A stretch of DNA of 64,000 nucleotides from Sceloporus undulatus (GCF_019175285.1 NC_056525.1:121290342-121354341); one strand, 5' to 3'. Counted from the stretch's first letter, positions 1 to 12,407 are shown. Numbers and translations are program-made. The notes: generated by a model not told the origin, from the letters alone.

Positions 1-84
1 TTGAGGTAGGAAGGTAGGAAATAATAATAGTACTATATTTATTTCTATTATCTTCTTATTATATTTTTATTGCTAATAATATGG

Positions 85-142
85 GTGTCGGCTGGAGACC
101 CTTGTGGTCTCTTCCAACTCGATATGATTCTATGATATGATA
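85..142 (+). repeat. CR1-type LINE 3' end
   Basis: GACCCTTGTGGTCTCTTCC followed by a TATGATTCTATGATATGA tail, the typical 3' terminus of CR1 retroposons. Confidence 0.7.
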
Positions 143-346
143 AAAAGGGAAGAGAATGATCTCTCTATCCTAGAAGTGTCTTGCTGCTATTCCCTGTGTT
201 TACTAGGTACTGTTTGTATCTGTAGAGGGGCACCTGCTGCATATATTGTGGACCAGCTGCTTAAGAGGAAGGCCTTTGAGTGTTAGGATGGAGCCAAGAT
301 TTCGCCCCCAAGGGCCACCTGTTTTTGCAGTGCAGTCCTCCAAGAG

Positions 347-381
<35 letters not shown>

Positions 382-1540
382 AACAGCCTCCTTCCTGGGT
401 GATTAGCATTCCTGCCACGCGCCAGCCAGAGGTGGTGTGCTAAGAATAGACCCCATTGCGCCAGGCAGCCATCTCCTAAAGTGTCGCAGTGATGCACCAA
501 GTAGGGAGGCACCTCATGTGTCATTGTGGAAGCATTGCTGCTGGTGCTGCAGGTTGCTTGTTGCCAGAGATCCCAAAACCAGGCAGCTCTGCCTACAGAG
601 TTTTGGACAGTGGCAAGCAGAGTGGCATAGTCAGGGTGACCAGATGCCTTAATCCCAGAGGAGGACAAGGCACAGCAAAATGTAGGGCATTCGAGAACAA
701 TGTGGGGCATTCCCAAATAAAAGCTCAAAATGCTCATATAAATATGCATTCGTGCTTCTTAGTCATGCTCAGAATGGAGGACCCTGTGGAATTCATCCTG
801 GACAGAAGGCTAAAATGGAGGACATGTCTGAGAAAGCAAGATGTCTATTCATTCTAGGTACATTTGGAGGAGTGGTATCAGGGGGTGGTGGGCACCGACT
901 CAACTTTGTGCTGTCTGAAAAAGTGGTTGTAGTTATTGCTAGATCTACAGTGTTAACAGGTTGTTTTACAGTAATAGAAGCGTAGAAACACTCCAAACCC
1001 ATAAGGTGCCTGCCTGGAGGAGCTTTCATTCTACATTTTGTCCATGGGACAAAAGGAAATGAGAAAGAGCCTGAGACAAGTTAAAGGGTTGGATATTTGT
1101 AGATGATATGCAACCTGAGATTGCACTCTTCAACTGAAACCAATGTGGAACATTTTCCAGTAATGCAGGATAGTAAGCCCTTCCAGTTATAATCAAACAG
1201 GGACTGATCCCTTTGTAAGGTTGGTAGATACACGTTCCTATACAGAGCTCTACCCAAAGTAGAGGCATACTGGATTTCCGCATGTTGACAAACCAGTCTG
1301 TCATCATGGGTAATAATACTGTTTCAGGCAACCTCTTTCTTATGCTTATTTCTGCACTGGGTAACTACAAGAGGTCCAAGGGCCAGGTTTTACCTGAGAC
1401 CCTCCACAGACCACCTAGGACTGCCAAAATTGTAACAGAACATCAACATGTCTGGAGGTTTATATGTGGTTTTGAAAAACAGTTTTTCTCCGTGTGAGAC
1501 AGTGCCAGAGAGGAGGTTTGTGTGCGCGTGGTGTGTGTCC
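143..1540. other. Upstream region, no gene seen
   Basis: Apart from the CT run, only a possible degraded element starting CAGGGTGACCAGATG at about 632 is visible. Open frames here have no recognisable protein. RGS16 exon 1 was looked for as an ATG followed by a CTGGAGAG-type donor and not found. Confidence 0.5.
349..378 (+). repeat. (CT)15 microsatellite
   Basis: Uninterrupted CT dinucleotide run. Confidence 0.95.
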
Positions 1541-1544
1541 TCAT

Positions 1545-1752
1545 GTTGCTTCTGACTTATGGCAACCCTAAGGTGAACCTATTAATGGGATTTTCCTGGC
1601 AATATTTGTTTAGAGGAGGTTTGCTAAGGACTTCCCCTGAGGCTGAGAGCATGTGACTTGCCCAAAATCACCCATTGGGTCTCGTGGCTGAGTGGGAATC
1701 AAATCCTAGTCTCCAGAGTCGCAGTCCCACACTCAAATCACTACATCAGGCA
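1545..1752 (-). repeat. MIR-like tRNA-derived SINE
   Basis: Reverse complement shows the tRNA-like head with a B box and the CORE-type TGACTTGCCCAA region, ending in the L2-like ATAAGTCAGAAGCAAC stretch. Old copy. Confidence 0.7.
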
Positions 1753-1759
1753 AATTGTG

Positions 1760-3030
1760 GTCCTGGAAGCTTCTAGGAGTGGCAATATAGCCCTTTTCCA
1801 GCTAGAAATGCAGCCCATGAGTTCTGAGGGTCACAAAAATAAAACTCGCTTTAGTCTGCCCACCTTGCTTTACTGCAACCAGGAATGTGGGGCTCCTACA
1901 ACTGTAAATCTCTCACTCTCAATCACATACACACCTACAGAAAAGATCAAGACCATCAGAGACATTTCTATCCCGCCACCTTACATTGATTTCTGTCAGT
2001 GGCAAAGGAGGTGGTACAGGCTTTTGGGAGTGCGTCTATCAGAGGATGTGGCAGAGAACAAACCACAGATCTGGGTCCCACACCTCTGCCAAACTCCCGT
2101 TAGATCTCTGGGGAAACCTCTGGGTTTAATTCTATTGCTGTTGAACCTGAGAGAGTATGAAGGGTGGGAGAGCTTCTCAATGGGCACCAGACCAAGCAGT
2201 CTTTCAGGGAGGGATCAGAGAAGAGGAAGCAGCTAAAAGGTGCCATATGTTTCAGGCGGAAAGGAACTGGTCTCTGCAACAGATGGCTAACAGGCAAATA
2301 GTTCTGTGTACATTGTGGTACTCTAGTCTCTTTGCATTTGAGGAACAGATGCCATGGAACACACGTACCAGACAAGCAAAGATACCATATCCGTGTCCAT
2401 GAAACACTAAAATCTCGCATAATTTTATAAAGGAAAAGAGCACTTCAGTGAAAACAGCAAAGTTTTAAAACACAAAAACTTTCAGACCACATAAACGATT
2501 CATTGAGGTGGCTTCCCAAAATGCTTGGGTCTTTTTGGCTGAAATTCTCAATTCACAACTGGGTACTCTGTGACAATTTGACTTCCCAAGACTTCTGTAA
2601 CATAGATGGGACAAATGAAGGTAGGAATGAAAGAGAAGCTCTTGTAGGAAGCTACAGTTTAGCCAACAAAAGTGTGCTGTTGAGTCCCAAATGTTGTAAA
2701 GATTAATAGCTAACTCACCAATAAATATTTGAATTTCAGTATTAAAGATAAGCTGGAATCACTGCTTCCTAGATCCTGTTTTCCTTTTACAACAGGGAAG
2801 GGTGGATGCAGATCTGTAGGCAAGAGGTTGCCAATCTGTGGACCTTCAAATATCGCTGGGTGCCCTCTTTCTTACACATTGGCTATGCTGCCTAGAGCTG
2901 ATGGAAGCTAATCTGTCCTACAGTATCTGAAGGGGTATATGAATCCCACCCTTGCTACAAAGTTGTAAAACTGTAATTAAAAAACCCTTTGATTAAATCC
3001 AAAGCTTACATCTGTACAACAGATGTAGAT
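1760..3030. other. No gene or clear repeat
   Basis: AT-moderate sequence. The longest frame (about 1658-2236) begins in the SINE and resembles no known protein. Confidence 0.4.
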
Positions 3031-3036
3031 CTTCGG

Positions 3037-3133
3037 TGCCCCAACAAACTACAGTTCCCAGAATTGCATAGCATTGAGCCATGGCAGTTAAAGCAGTGTC
3101 AAACTGGATTATTTCTGCAGTACAGATGCAGTC
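3037..3133 (+). repeat. Half of palindromic MITE family A
   Basis: Contains AAACTACAGTTCCCAGAATT, GCCATGGCAGTTAAAG and CTGGATTATTTCTGCAGT, the right half of a palindromic element found about ten times in the window. Confidence 0.75.
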
Positions 3134-3280
3134 CCGGGGCCCCTATTCTCAAGCTTGAAAGGAGCAATTCTCATGGTGAACGAACACACATACACATTCT
3201 GCTGCCATCTGCTGGGCACTTTCTTTTCTTATTTCTTTTTAAAAAGTATTTTGACATTCTGCTATTCTCATCTTTTTCAG

Positions 3281-5450
3281 AGCCAAGGAGTTCAAGACCC
3301 GTTTGGGGATTCTTCTTCATAAATCAGAGTTTGGTTATAAATTTGGAAGCTTGAGCAAGGCTACGAAACAGAGGTAAGTACCTAGAATACCAAGCTGATC
3401 TGACCTAGTGTCTCCCTATTAGAAGAAGAGCCATGTCAAAAGGGACAACAGAGCAGTGCAGTAGTAAAACTATAACAGTCACAACCACCACCACCCCACC
3501 CATGGCTAACAAGAATAAGGAGGACTGTACAGTTTCTCTCAGCCGATTTATAGGTACAGTTGCCAGAGAGTTGAAAGGATATGAGTAATTTTTTAAATCA
3601 AGTGATGGAGGCATCCCCAGGAGACAATAAAAGAATTCATTCTCTTAATTTACCCACACTGGGGCTCTCAGCTGCTCTTTTGACTCTGTTCCTGATCACC
3701 CTCACATTACTTTGACCATTCCCACCTTTGATTTGATTTCAACATTTTTCTTCTCTAGATACTCCTTGGAGGAAGTACTTGGATGGAAGGAATCTTTTGA
3801 TAATCTACTGAAAAGTAAAAGTGAGTATACATATGTTCCACGTTAGTACTACAGGTTGAGTTTCTCTTACTAAAAATGCATGGGACCAGAAGTATTTTGG
3901 ATGCCCCCCTCCCGATTTTGAGATGTTTGTATATACATAATATCTTGGAGATGGAACCCAATTCTCAACATGAAATTCATGCATGTTTCACGTAACACCT
4001 TATAAACAGTCTAAAGATAATTTTATAATAATACTTTTAATGATTTTGTACATGAAACAAAAGTGCATACACTGAACCATCAAAAAATAAAGATGTCACT
4101 ATTTCAGCTACCCATGTGGACAATTTTGGAGTATTTTGGAAATCCAGATAAGGGATACTCAACCTGTAGTAGAATATTACAGAGATAAATAGCAGGGATT
4201 AGTGACCATGTATTTTAATAGGTTTTCCTTCATCTTGGCCCTCTACGAACTGGTAATCTCTTCACGTTCCACAAAATGCCAATAAGAGCAATGAAGTTTT
4301 CCAGGCATATTTTTGAAAAGCAGTTGCCTTACAAAAACCAAATGGAAAACACAAGTTTGGGGTGCTACACTGTTGTCCCAGTATCCAGTATTTCCCTGAT
4401 TCTCTTGTTTGGGATTCTGCTCTTTCTAATGTAATTATCAGCCATCACGAAGGCTCCTTAGTGCATCCAAAGCAGGATCTTAGCTTGGGTTCTGCCCTTT
4501 CCCCTTTGTCATTTCCTCACTAAATATTAATCCCAAAGCTGTTGCTGTCTGCAGAGGGAAGCCAAATAAGTAATGTAATGCATTGTTTAAGCAACAGCAC
4601 CGTCCTTGAGGAAGACCCTGTTGTGATTTTATACCCATACTAAACTTGATATCCCCTGTCCTTGTTCACAGATGGCGTGGCAGCATTCCATGGATTCCTT
4701 AAAACAGAATTCAGTGAAGAGAATCTGGAATTCTGGCTAGCATGTGAGGAGTTTAAGAGAACCCGCTCAAAAGCAAAACTAGCAGCCAAAGCCAACAAGA
4801 TCTTTGAAGACTTTGTCCAAAATGAAGCCCCCAGAGAGGTGAGTCTGCATTGGTATGAATTGTAAGGACATCTTACTTCATGAGGACAGTCCTCTATTTG
4901 AAGGGCTGGCCAGTTCTGGTCCAAGGGAGGGAAAGAGAAAACTGTCCTTATGATGAATATATCAGAAGAGATCTAAGTGAGTTTGCACTCTGTTGTCTAT
5001 GCATTTACAATCCTAGGGCTACTGCCCCAGAAGCTTATGAAGTATCAGATTCTCATTGCTGAATGTGTTGCCTCCTGTTTGTGGGTGTTTTGTAGATCCA
5101 GACGCAGCAAGCCTTTACTGAGGCAAGCTCAAAAGATATTTCTTCCCTCAAAATACACTAATGGAACACATACCATATCTGATGTTTATACACACACCAC
5201 CATTAAGTTACTGAATAATTAGTCACAGGGTGTTGTCCTTCTCTTACAGGTGAACCTTGACCATGAAACCAGAGAGGCAACTAGGAGGAACATTACTGTT
5301 GCCACTTCTGATTGCTTTGAAGAAGCCCAAGCTAAAACCCACACTTTGATGGAGAAGGACTCTTATCCTAGGTTTCTGAAATCTGACTACTACAGAGACC
5401 TCACAGAACAAGCGACTAGCCACAGAACAGGCAAGCCTGTGCACACATGA
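3281..5450 (+). CDS. RGS16: RGS16, regulator of G-protein signalling 16 (5' partial: last four coding exons)
   Basis: Four coding exons with canonical splice sites: 3281-3373, 3759-3820, 4672-4838 and 5250-5450 (TGA stop), phases 2, 1 and 0 between them. The first opens with [16 protein letters not shown], nearly identical to human RGS16 ([16 protein letters not shown]) and diagnostic against RGS8 or RGS4. The RGS box runs from YSLEEVLGW through [20 protein letters not shown] and LACEEFK to [11 protein letters not shown]. It keeps the Glu-Asn pair of SEENLEF and the Asn of ATRRNIT, which contact the G-alpha switch regions, and the Cys of LACEEF that is a palmitoylation site in mammals. RGS16 accelerates GTP hydrolysis on Gi and Gq alpha at the plasma membrane. 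About 174 residues are visible. Exon 1, which would carry the start and about 15 residues with the N-terminal palmitoylated cysteines, was not found upstream. The linker after HKSE is shorter than in human. Position next to RNASEL matches human 1q25. Confidence 0.93.
3852..4166 (+). mobile_element. Tigger/pogo-like non-autonomous DNA transposon
   Basis: Ends CAGGTTGAGT and ACTCAACCTG are inverted repeats flanked by TA on both sides. Interior resembles the mammalian repeat of the same ends (CATGAAACAAA, CCCATGTGGACAATTTTGG). Lies in the RGS16 intron 3821-4671. Confidence 0.75.
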
Positions 5451-6550
5451 GCCTTCCCTGGCATCATTGTTTAGAACTGCACAGAGGGGGAGGGAAAGAG
5501 ACCTGAGAGAAGGAAGGAAAGAGGAGAATCAGGAGCTGGAGTGGGAAGTGGGAAGAGCTTCTGAGTGGCAGAGATCTGGCTGGGATTTTATTCTGGCCTG
5601 GATGCCTGGGACCTCTTAATGCTTCCATGCACCCAGAAGCTCTCCTAAGGAAGGGGAAGCCCTCTGCATCGCAATAGAAAGAGGGTAGGTGGAAGAAAAC
5701 AAGCTCAGATGAAAAGTACTGGAGAATCTTGAACAAGGATGAATTTGCTCTCCAGGTAAAGGAGGAAAAAAAAGCAAAAGGACGGCTGAAAAAATAATGG
5801 GAAGGTTGAATTCCCCTTGAAAACTGCCACCTACTGTTGAATGTTCTATGTTTGTGGATCCATCTACCTACTCCAGTCAAAGTCTGTCCACTCTCAAAAA
5901 GCCAGTTTCCTCATCAACACACATAGGCTACAAATTGTTCATAGCACATGTGGCTTTGTGATCTCCACCGAGTGCATGTCAACGTCTGAAGCCTGCCTCA
6001 GCTCTCTGCATGCTTCTGCACTGCTGGCTGGACGTTCCAGGGCTCAGCATCCTAATGGCACTGGCATCGCTTTGTGTTTGCACCCAGAAGAATGTTGCAT
6101 TGCTTCGTTCCAACAGCATTCATATATCTTTGTCTTTTGCTATGCTGGGCAAGCTTCCTTCCAATGACATCTATGGAAGACACATGGACTTAGTATATTG
6201 TACTTCTCCAAGCCTTGTATGCAACCTATTTTTAATTATTTATATTTGTATTTATTAGTAGGATAATTATTGTTCTATTTATTTGAGTAGGGCATTATCA
6301 GTGCACAGCACTTTAGAATCAGGTGCTACAGACAACTCATTGCAGTGAGGAGCCTACAGTTGAAAATGGACTATTGGACAATATTGTACAATATGTTAAA
6401 AAGTATGTCTTACCAAGAGATAAAGAAACAGGGAGAGACAGGGTCAGATCAACCTTAAAAATCTAGCTGCATAAAGTTAATTAGCCCAAAACAGTTTCTG
6501 CTATCCCAGCTGTATATGTTTGTCAATAAACATTTGTGGCAAGATATTAG
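5451..6550 (+). other. RGS16: RGS16 3'UTR with AU-rich element and poly(A) signal
   Basis: The stretch after the RGS16 stop has no other gene. At about 6233-6290 it holds several overlapping ATTTA pentamers (TTATTTATATT, GTATTTATTAG, CTATTTATTTG), the usual sign of an unstable, rapidly induced mRNA, which fits RGS16 as an inducible gene. An AATAAA lies at 6525-6530 and is the best poly(A) signal. The transcript end is inferred, not seen. Confidence 0.6.
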
Positions 6551-8775
6551 GGAGAAAATAGTGAGAGTTACAATCCAGAAACTGTTGGAGAGCCATATAT
6601 TTCCCTATTAGAGCAGAATTCCTTTGTGGCTTCACTCATTCTGGATGAACATTTCTATAGCAAGCCCTGCTGAAATGGATGGTGATCATGCATGGCCTTT
6701 GAAACACACAGGAGCCATGTTCAGATACATTGTGCCTGTCAACCATCAACTACAAAGATGTAGCTGATGCATCCTACCCAAATCAGGGCGATGTGGCTAA
6801 AGCCATAGTAGCCAATGTGGCCAGTAGATTTTTTGTGCAACCAGTGATTTGATTTCAGAGGAACAGCATGCTGTTTAAAAGAATATCAATGGTATTTTCA
6901 AGCTGGAAAAAAATAGAACCTACTCATCAGGGGAAGAACTAATTCACATGCAACCAGCTTTCTCTTCATTTGGTACCCTGTTGCAGGCTGTTCACATAGC
7001 ATCCTTTCCACTACACATGTGGCAGCCAGTCTGTTGTTGCAGTCTTGGAAACAAGCACTGTGCTAGATGCGAGACTAGTCTTGACACTCTGTGGGATAGC
7101 CACTGTGATTTTGCACTGGTCACCTTGCCTCGCTTGTTGTGTAATGGAAAGAGTCCCAGATTACAAATGGGATGGCGGTACAGGCCCACACCTGCTTCCT
7201 CCTGCAAGCCTATGCCTATATGTACTTTCATACATTGTGAATGCATACTAAGGAAGGTTGTTGGAGCCTCCTGTATTAATAAGGGTAACCATTAGTGGCA
7301 AAAGAATATGTAACTGGTTTGTTTGAATCTGTCCATATATTCTGTCTCCTTCATTTGTCAGGCTGCTGAGTACAGTGTATGTTCACAGCATAAACTTATC
7401 TAGAATTATTAATGTGATTTAAGTATAGAAAGTGGCTGGAGAATTGTAAACGCACAGCTACTAAGCAATTTAAAACTTTGGCCTGGTTCATGAATGTATG
7501 TTCTTTACTCATTGATTGTAGCGTCGATTCATGTGTGAGTGAATCATCACGGTGTAATAACTGCACACATAATGTTCATATTGTCAATGTTAACTCAAAT
7601 ACAAATGGTTTCTACTGGAGTTGCGTTCCATATTCTGCTGAGTCTCACTCAGTAATAAAATGGTAAGACCAAACAGCATAAACATGTGTGAACTAGTCCG
7701 TTTTCTGAAGTTTTCAGCACAAGCTTGTAGACAATACATACAACATAATTTGACTACATACTGGGGTTCAAATGAATGGCTTGTCACAAGTGGGAGTGAA
7801 ACTCCTGTCAACCCTAGGCAGCTCAGCCAATGGAGAGAAATGTGATTTGCTGCCTACCAACATCTGGATGGTTCTCTGTTTCTGTTGTATACTGTTCAGA
7901 TCAAGATTCCAAAGCTATACTTGACTGGAACATCCTGTATCTGTTTTTCAGATGTAATACAAATGCTATTGAAGACCAATTCAAACTTTTTGGTATTTAT
8001 TTTAAAACAATCACACTGCACCTGCTGTATCTGTGGGCTAGTCATCCACAGACTGGTGTGTGGATTGCCTCACCCCGTTATCAATGTTAGAATGTGTACA
8101 TGGCTATGCTGATACAAGAACATACAATGTGGCCCATTGACTATAATGGGGCTTGAGCATGCATGTTTTTTTCCCTCATGCATGGGGAGGAGGCCAGAAT
8201 CTAATTCTTGAGGATGGGAAGAGAGCACTGCATCCACCAGCAACACTTCTCAGAGTAAATACATTCCATTTTGCTTTGTGCAGTTCATTCAATTGGGGCA
8301 ACATGGTGAGCTTCACATACACTCCTTGGACTTTCATAGAGCTCTCCCAGCAATCGGCATATGATTCAGTTTCCCTTCTCAATTATTTGGTTGGAATCTT
8401 CCCCATGAACCCCACTGGTAACTTAGGTTATTGAAAATTTAAAAAGAAAAGAAAACACTTTGATACTACCTTCGGGGGAAATGCAAAAGAAAATGTACGA
8501 ATGGTTCCACTGTGGTTCATTCTTTGCTTAATTTCACAAAGAGATACAGATACTGTGATCTGAAACACAAGGTGTAAGGTACAGAATTTGCGAAATGTAC
8601 CCTACTCTGCTCTTCGCATTTCCTATAAATCCCAAATAACCCCTTTAATATTGGTTTTCTTGAAATGTTCCTAAGAACAGACATTTCTTTCTGTTTAATA
8701 GAAATAGGATTACATACTGAAACACAACTCAAGAGTGTGCTAAGAGCCTTCCAGAAAATGGAAAAACTGCTTTCA
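6551..8775. other. Intergenic, no feature recognised
   Basis: No coding exon, splice-supported frame or clear repeat was recognised. Frames up to about 115 codons occur and look random. Confidence 0.4.
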
Positions 8776-8777
8776 TG

Positions 8778-9140
8778 GGCCTGTTCCGCTTGGGCGGAAA
8801 GTACGTGCGTGGCACATACTAGGGTTAGAAAGGGGCGTCCTTTCCGGACGCCCCTAACCCTAGTACGTGCTGGGTGCATACAAAATGGCGGCACCGTTTT
8901 ACACGGGTGCCGCCATTTTGACATAGCAGACACATAGCGTCCACACGTCTCAGCGCCATTATGATGCCGCAAGTGCGCCATTGGCACTTTGCGATGCCAT
9001 AATGGCGGCGTAAAAGGAAGCTGCTTTTTGCGGCTTCTTTTTCGGCTGCCGGGAAGCCTCGCCGTTTAGAGGCTGAGGCTTCCCAGTGGTGGAAGTGGAG
9101 GCGCCGGCAGACTGCCCTTTTTGAGTGGTCTGTAAAGCGC
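8778..9140. mobile_element. GC-rich MITE family B
   Basis: Much richer in G+C than its surroundings. Contains an internal hairpin (CTAGGGTTAGAAAGGGGCGT with its complement), AAAATGGCGGC segments and an end reading GGTCTGTAAAGCGCC. Same design as 10130-10460, 37406-37965 and 39470-39845. Confidence 0.6.
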
Positions 9141-9363
9141 CATGGTTACATTTTCTAGAACTGTCTAGCCAATGGCCATGCCAGCTGGAGAAATCTGGGA
9201 GATGCAGTCAGCAAAAGTAAATTTTTCATGTTCTGGCCCCTCCAGCGGTAGGTTAACTTGTCATAAACTGCCTTGCATTCCATGCTGGAAGAAAGGAGGT
9301 ACTGTATATACTTGACTATAGGTTGACCTCATGTATAAGTCAAGGGCCAACACTCAACAACTC

Positions 9364-9399
9364 AAAAAGGGAGAGGTGGGATACAAATAAATAATAATA

Positions 9400-9447
<48 letters not shown>
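9364..9447 (+). repeat. LINE 3' tail with (ATT)n
   Basis: GGGAGAGGTGGGATACAAATA followed by (ATT)n, a common 3' end of squamate L2/CR1-type elements. A TACTTGACTATAGGTTGACC repeat motif precedes it at about 9310. Confidence 0.6.
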
Positions 9448-9449
<2 letters not shown>

Positions 9450-10129
9450 ACAGCTGACTCCTGGCATGGCCTCTTTCCCTAAGGAACTTCCTCAGTTTGG
9501 GGAAAAGAGGCCCAAACCCTGCAGCATTAGCTTCTCCTCCAAAAGCAATACAAGGCCCCTGCAAACAAAACACACCCAACAAACTAAAGTCTGGGTTCTG
9601 TGTATGTGTGTGTGCAAGGAAAAAGGAAAGTGAAACTCCAGCAGGCAACGTCTGGGAGGAGCATTTCCTTTTCCCCCTCTTGCTCTCTCTGAGGAAACTG
9701 CCTTTCTTTCTCCCTCCGTCAACAAGTAACAAGAAAAGTAACCAGGCTGCCTTCTTGTCTCCTCAGGCCAGCTCTGGCTTTGCTCGCTGCAGAGGCTGGA
9801 AGTAAGTGGCAAGACTGCAAGGGGGGGGGGGGACACTAAGGCTGCAGCTGCACTGGAAGAACAGTCTGGTTTGACCCCACTTGACCTGCCTTGGCACAAT
9901 GCTGTGGAATGAAGGCTGAATGTCTCCCAACACTATCAGCTCCAGAATGCTTGGCTGATTGGTTCATGACCCTTGTCCCAGGAGGCCGGTGTGTGTGAAC
10001 TGGGTGGTATCTTGTGGTGTGCATTGCATTCATTTAATCGAATAGTGCTTGTCACCAGTGTAAGGAGAGTGAAACACCTGTACGAGAGTACAATTGAGCC
10101 GAGGGAGATCTGTCATATTACCAGCTTAG

Positions 10130-10460
10130 ACCCAGTACAGACCGCCAGTTTGCGGCGGTCTGGGGCCAATTCTAAGGTTCCGGAGCACGCAGCATCTGCA
10201 TGCTCTGGAACCCTAGCACATATGGGCAGCACCATCTTTACGTAGTGTCACCCATATGGCGCACGCATCCATGACATGTCGTGTGCGACATGTCCAAAAC
10301 AACATCACCGCGACGCCTCAGGACACAAATGTAACCTTGGCGGCATCACGGGAAGGAGCTCCATTTCGGAGCTCCTTTTTGCAGTGGATTGTGGTAACAA
10401 TCTGGAGAAGAAAGGGACAGCCTCTGGCCGCCTCTTTCTTCTAATCTGTACCGGGCCTTA
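10130..10460. mobile_element. GC-rich MITE family B
   Basis: Begins CCCAGTACAGACCGCCAGTT and ends TCTGTACCGGGCC, complementary ends, with GGAGCTCCATTTCGGAGCTC hairpin inside. Confidence 0.65.
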
Positions 10461-10476
10461 GACAGCTTTAAAAAGA

Positions 10477-10571
10477 TAGATTCAGTTGGTGGCCGGGATT
10501 GCTATTCAGGAAAAGTCTGCTCTACTGGCAGACTTTTCCTGAATAGCAATCCCGGCCACCAACTGAATCTA
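10477..10571. repeat. Perfect 44-bp inverted repeat with 7-base loop
   Basis: Arms 10477-10520 and 10528-10571 are exact reverse complements; the loop is TCTACTG. It starts shortly after the family B element and is followed by LINE tail sequence. See findings. Confidence 0.95.
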
Positions 10572-10589
10572 CCACCCCACTTCATACGC

Positions 10590-10792
10590 TGTAGCCCTAT
10601 TCGCTCATTTTTGTCTATTTTAATGGATTATTTTAATGGTTATTTGTTTAATTCATGTTTTAGAGGAGAGAGGGAAGAACTGGGATATTGGATTTTGTAT
10701 GGATTCTTTTAATTGTAAGCTGCTTTGATTGCTTTTGAAAGAGAGGTGGGGTAAAAATAAAGCTTATTATTGTTATTATTAGTTTGTGTGGC
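10590..10792 (+). repeat. LINE 3' end
   Basis: GTAAGCTGCTTTGATTG followed by AGAGGTGGGGTAAAAATAAA and a (TTATTG/ATT)n tail, typical of squamate L2/CR1-type 3'UTRs. Confidence 0.65.
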
Positions 10793-11263
10793 TGCTGCAT
10801 GCAACTTACTGCTGGTGCTCGAAGAGCCTTGGACTAATGGATGTGGAGGATGCTTGGTGCTGCACTGCATGTACTGTGATGCAATGAGTCCATGTCTGCA
10901 TTCTTGGGAGTCCACTAGCTGCCTCCATGGGCGAGGGTCAGATGGATGTGGCCACCAGCAGTCCCTTGATTTTATGGTGCTGGAATTCCTAGGATTCCTG
11001 AATTTTGATTCTGGGGTTTCCTTTCTTTTCTGTCACTTCAACTTTCTTTTCTGCCACTCTGCTGCCATTTTTATATTTTCTGCACATGTTTTTCTTTGCT
11101 CCTTTCCTTGGCTGAGTACATGTTGGACATCGGTGGCCATTTCTCTGGATTAGCAGCGGCACACTTCCAGTTCGGCATAAGGGTTGTCAGGAATGCATTA
11201 ATTGAATGTTTCCCTGCCAGAATTTGTTTTGAATTGTTTTAAATGAAAATGGGATTGATAGTA

Positions 11264-11474
11264 CAGTGGGCCCTTGTTATCAGCTGGGGTTCGCTTCCTG
11301 TAGATAACAAAAACCATGGATCCTCAAGTCCTATTCAATACAATGGCATAGAAAATATATAAAATGGCAAAACCAAGGTTTGCTTTCTGGAATTTATATA
11401 TTCTAAAAGCATTTTCAAGCTGTGGATGCTTGAATCCATGGATAAAAAAATCAGTGGATAAGAAGGGCTCACTA
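11264..11474 (+). mobile_element. Tigger-like MITE
   Basis: Starts TA-CAGTGGGCCCTTG, contains GTGGATGCTTGAATCC, and ends GGGCTCACTA-TA. TA-flanked pogo-type ends. Confidence 0.7.
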
Positions 11475-11904
11475 TATTGTTGAGGCTGATGAGTTAAACT
11501 AAGGCTAATGAGTCTCAAAAGAGGTAAAACAGCTTGTAAGAAAAATAGCTTCTTTGGATTGATTCTATGATTCTATGAATGCATGCAAGAGGTGTGAGGA
11601 TAGAGGGTTGATTTTGGCTGAATTGATAACAAACAGTTTTAATAAGCAGTTTTATTAAGTGATGGTTTTAGCTTTATGGAGTTTTAGTTCTTAATAATAT
11701 TTTGTTATTGATGTATACTGGTCAAACATATATGATGTTAAATACACGACACCAATCCCAAGTGATACATAACATAAAATACAGATAAATGGCAATTCAA
11801 AGATGTTTAGTTTAGTGTTGGTGAGAAGCTGTAGATTCACATGCAGCCTGCCAATTACTGGATTCCGGTTTAAGCTGTAACGCTCAGTATCTTTTCCAGA
11901 GAGT

Positions 11905-12060
11905 ATGGCTGCATCCACATTGTAAACATAATCCAGTTTGACTCCACTTAAACTACCATGGCTCAGTGCTATACAATTCTTGGGTTTGTTGTTTGTTGTG
12001 GCATGACATGACGGTTAAAGAGGTATCAATCTGGATTATTTTAACAGTGAGGAGGCAGCT
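11905..12060. repeat. Degraded palindromic MITE family A
   Basis: GCTGCATCCACATTGTAAAC and AATCCAGTTTGACTCCACTT on the left, CTGGATTATTTTAACAGTG on the right. A worse copy lies at about 9838-9960. Confidence 0.6.
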
Positions 12061-12212
12061 TAAGAAAGAGGGTGTCACAGTCTTCCTTTCTTTGTTCCTA
12101 ACATTTATTGGCAAAGATATATTGCTTTTAAGTATGGAAGTCCCATTTTGCTGCTTCTTTATGGATGTCTGATTAATTTTTTTAAATAATGTTTTCTTTC
12201 TTTAATAAACAG

Positions 12213-12407
12213 ATCAAAGGAAGACTTTGAACCCCTTAAGACATATGCATCTATGTGGAAAAGACATCCGATTCCAGCAGTAGTATATATAGTGCATCTA
12301 GATCTCCAGCACAATAACTGCCTTTCTGAAGAGTTTTTTCATTCATCACAATTGTTGTCATTTTAACTATTCACGGATTTACATTACATTACATTAGAAA
12401 TCTCTCA
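12213..12407 (+). other. RNASEL: 5'UTR part of the first coding exon of RNASEL copy 1
   Basis: A pyrimidine-rich acceptor (TTTTCTTTCTTTAATAAACAG) ends at 12212, 195 bases before the start ATG at 12408. Mammalian RNASEL has a non-coding first exon and a large second exon that begins with a little 5'UTR, so this arrangement fits. The non-coding exon and the promoter were not identified; they may lie in the 6.5-12 kb repeat-rich interval. Confidence 0.5.

Noticed and set aside
8819-8872. Telomere-like GGGTTAG / CTAACCC motifs
   Set aside because: Single units that form the arms of a MITE hairpin, not a tandem array.
9340-9732. Frame with a poly-asparagine stretch
   Set aside because: The stretch is the translation of an (ATT)n microsatellite at a LINE tail.
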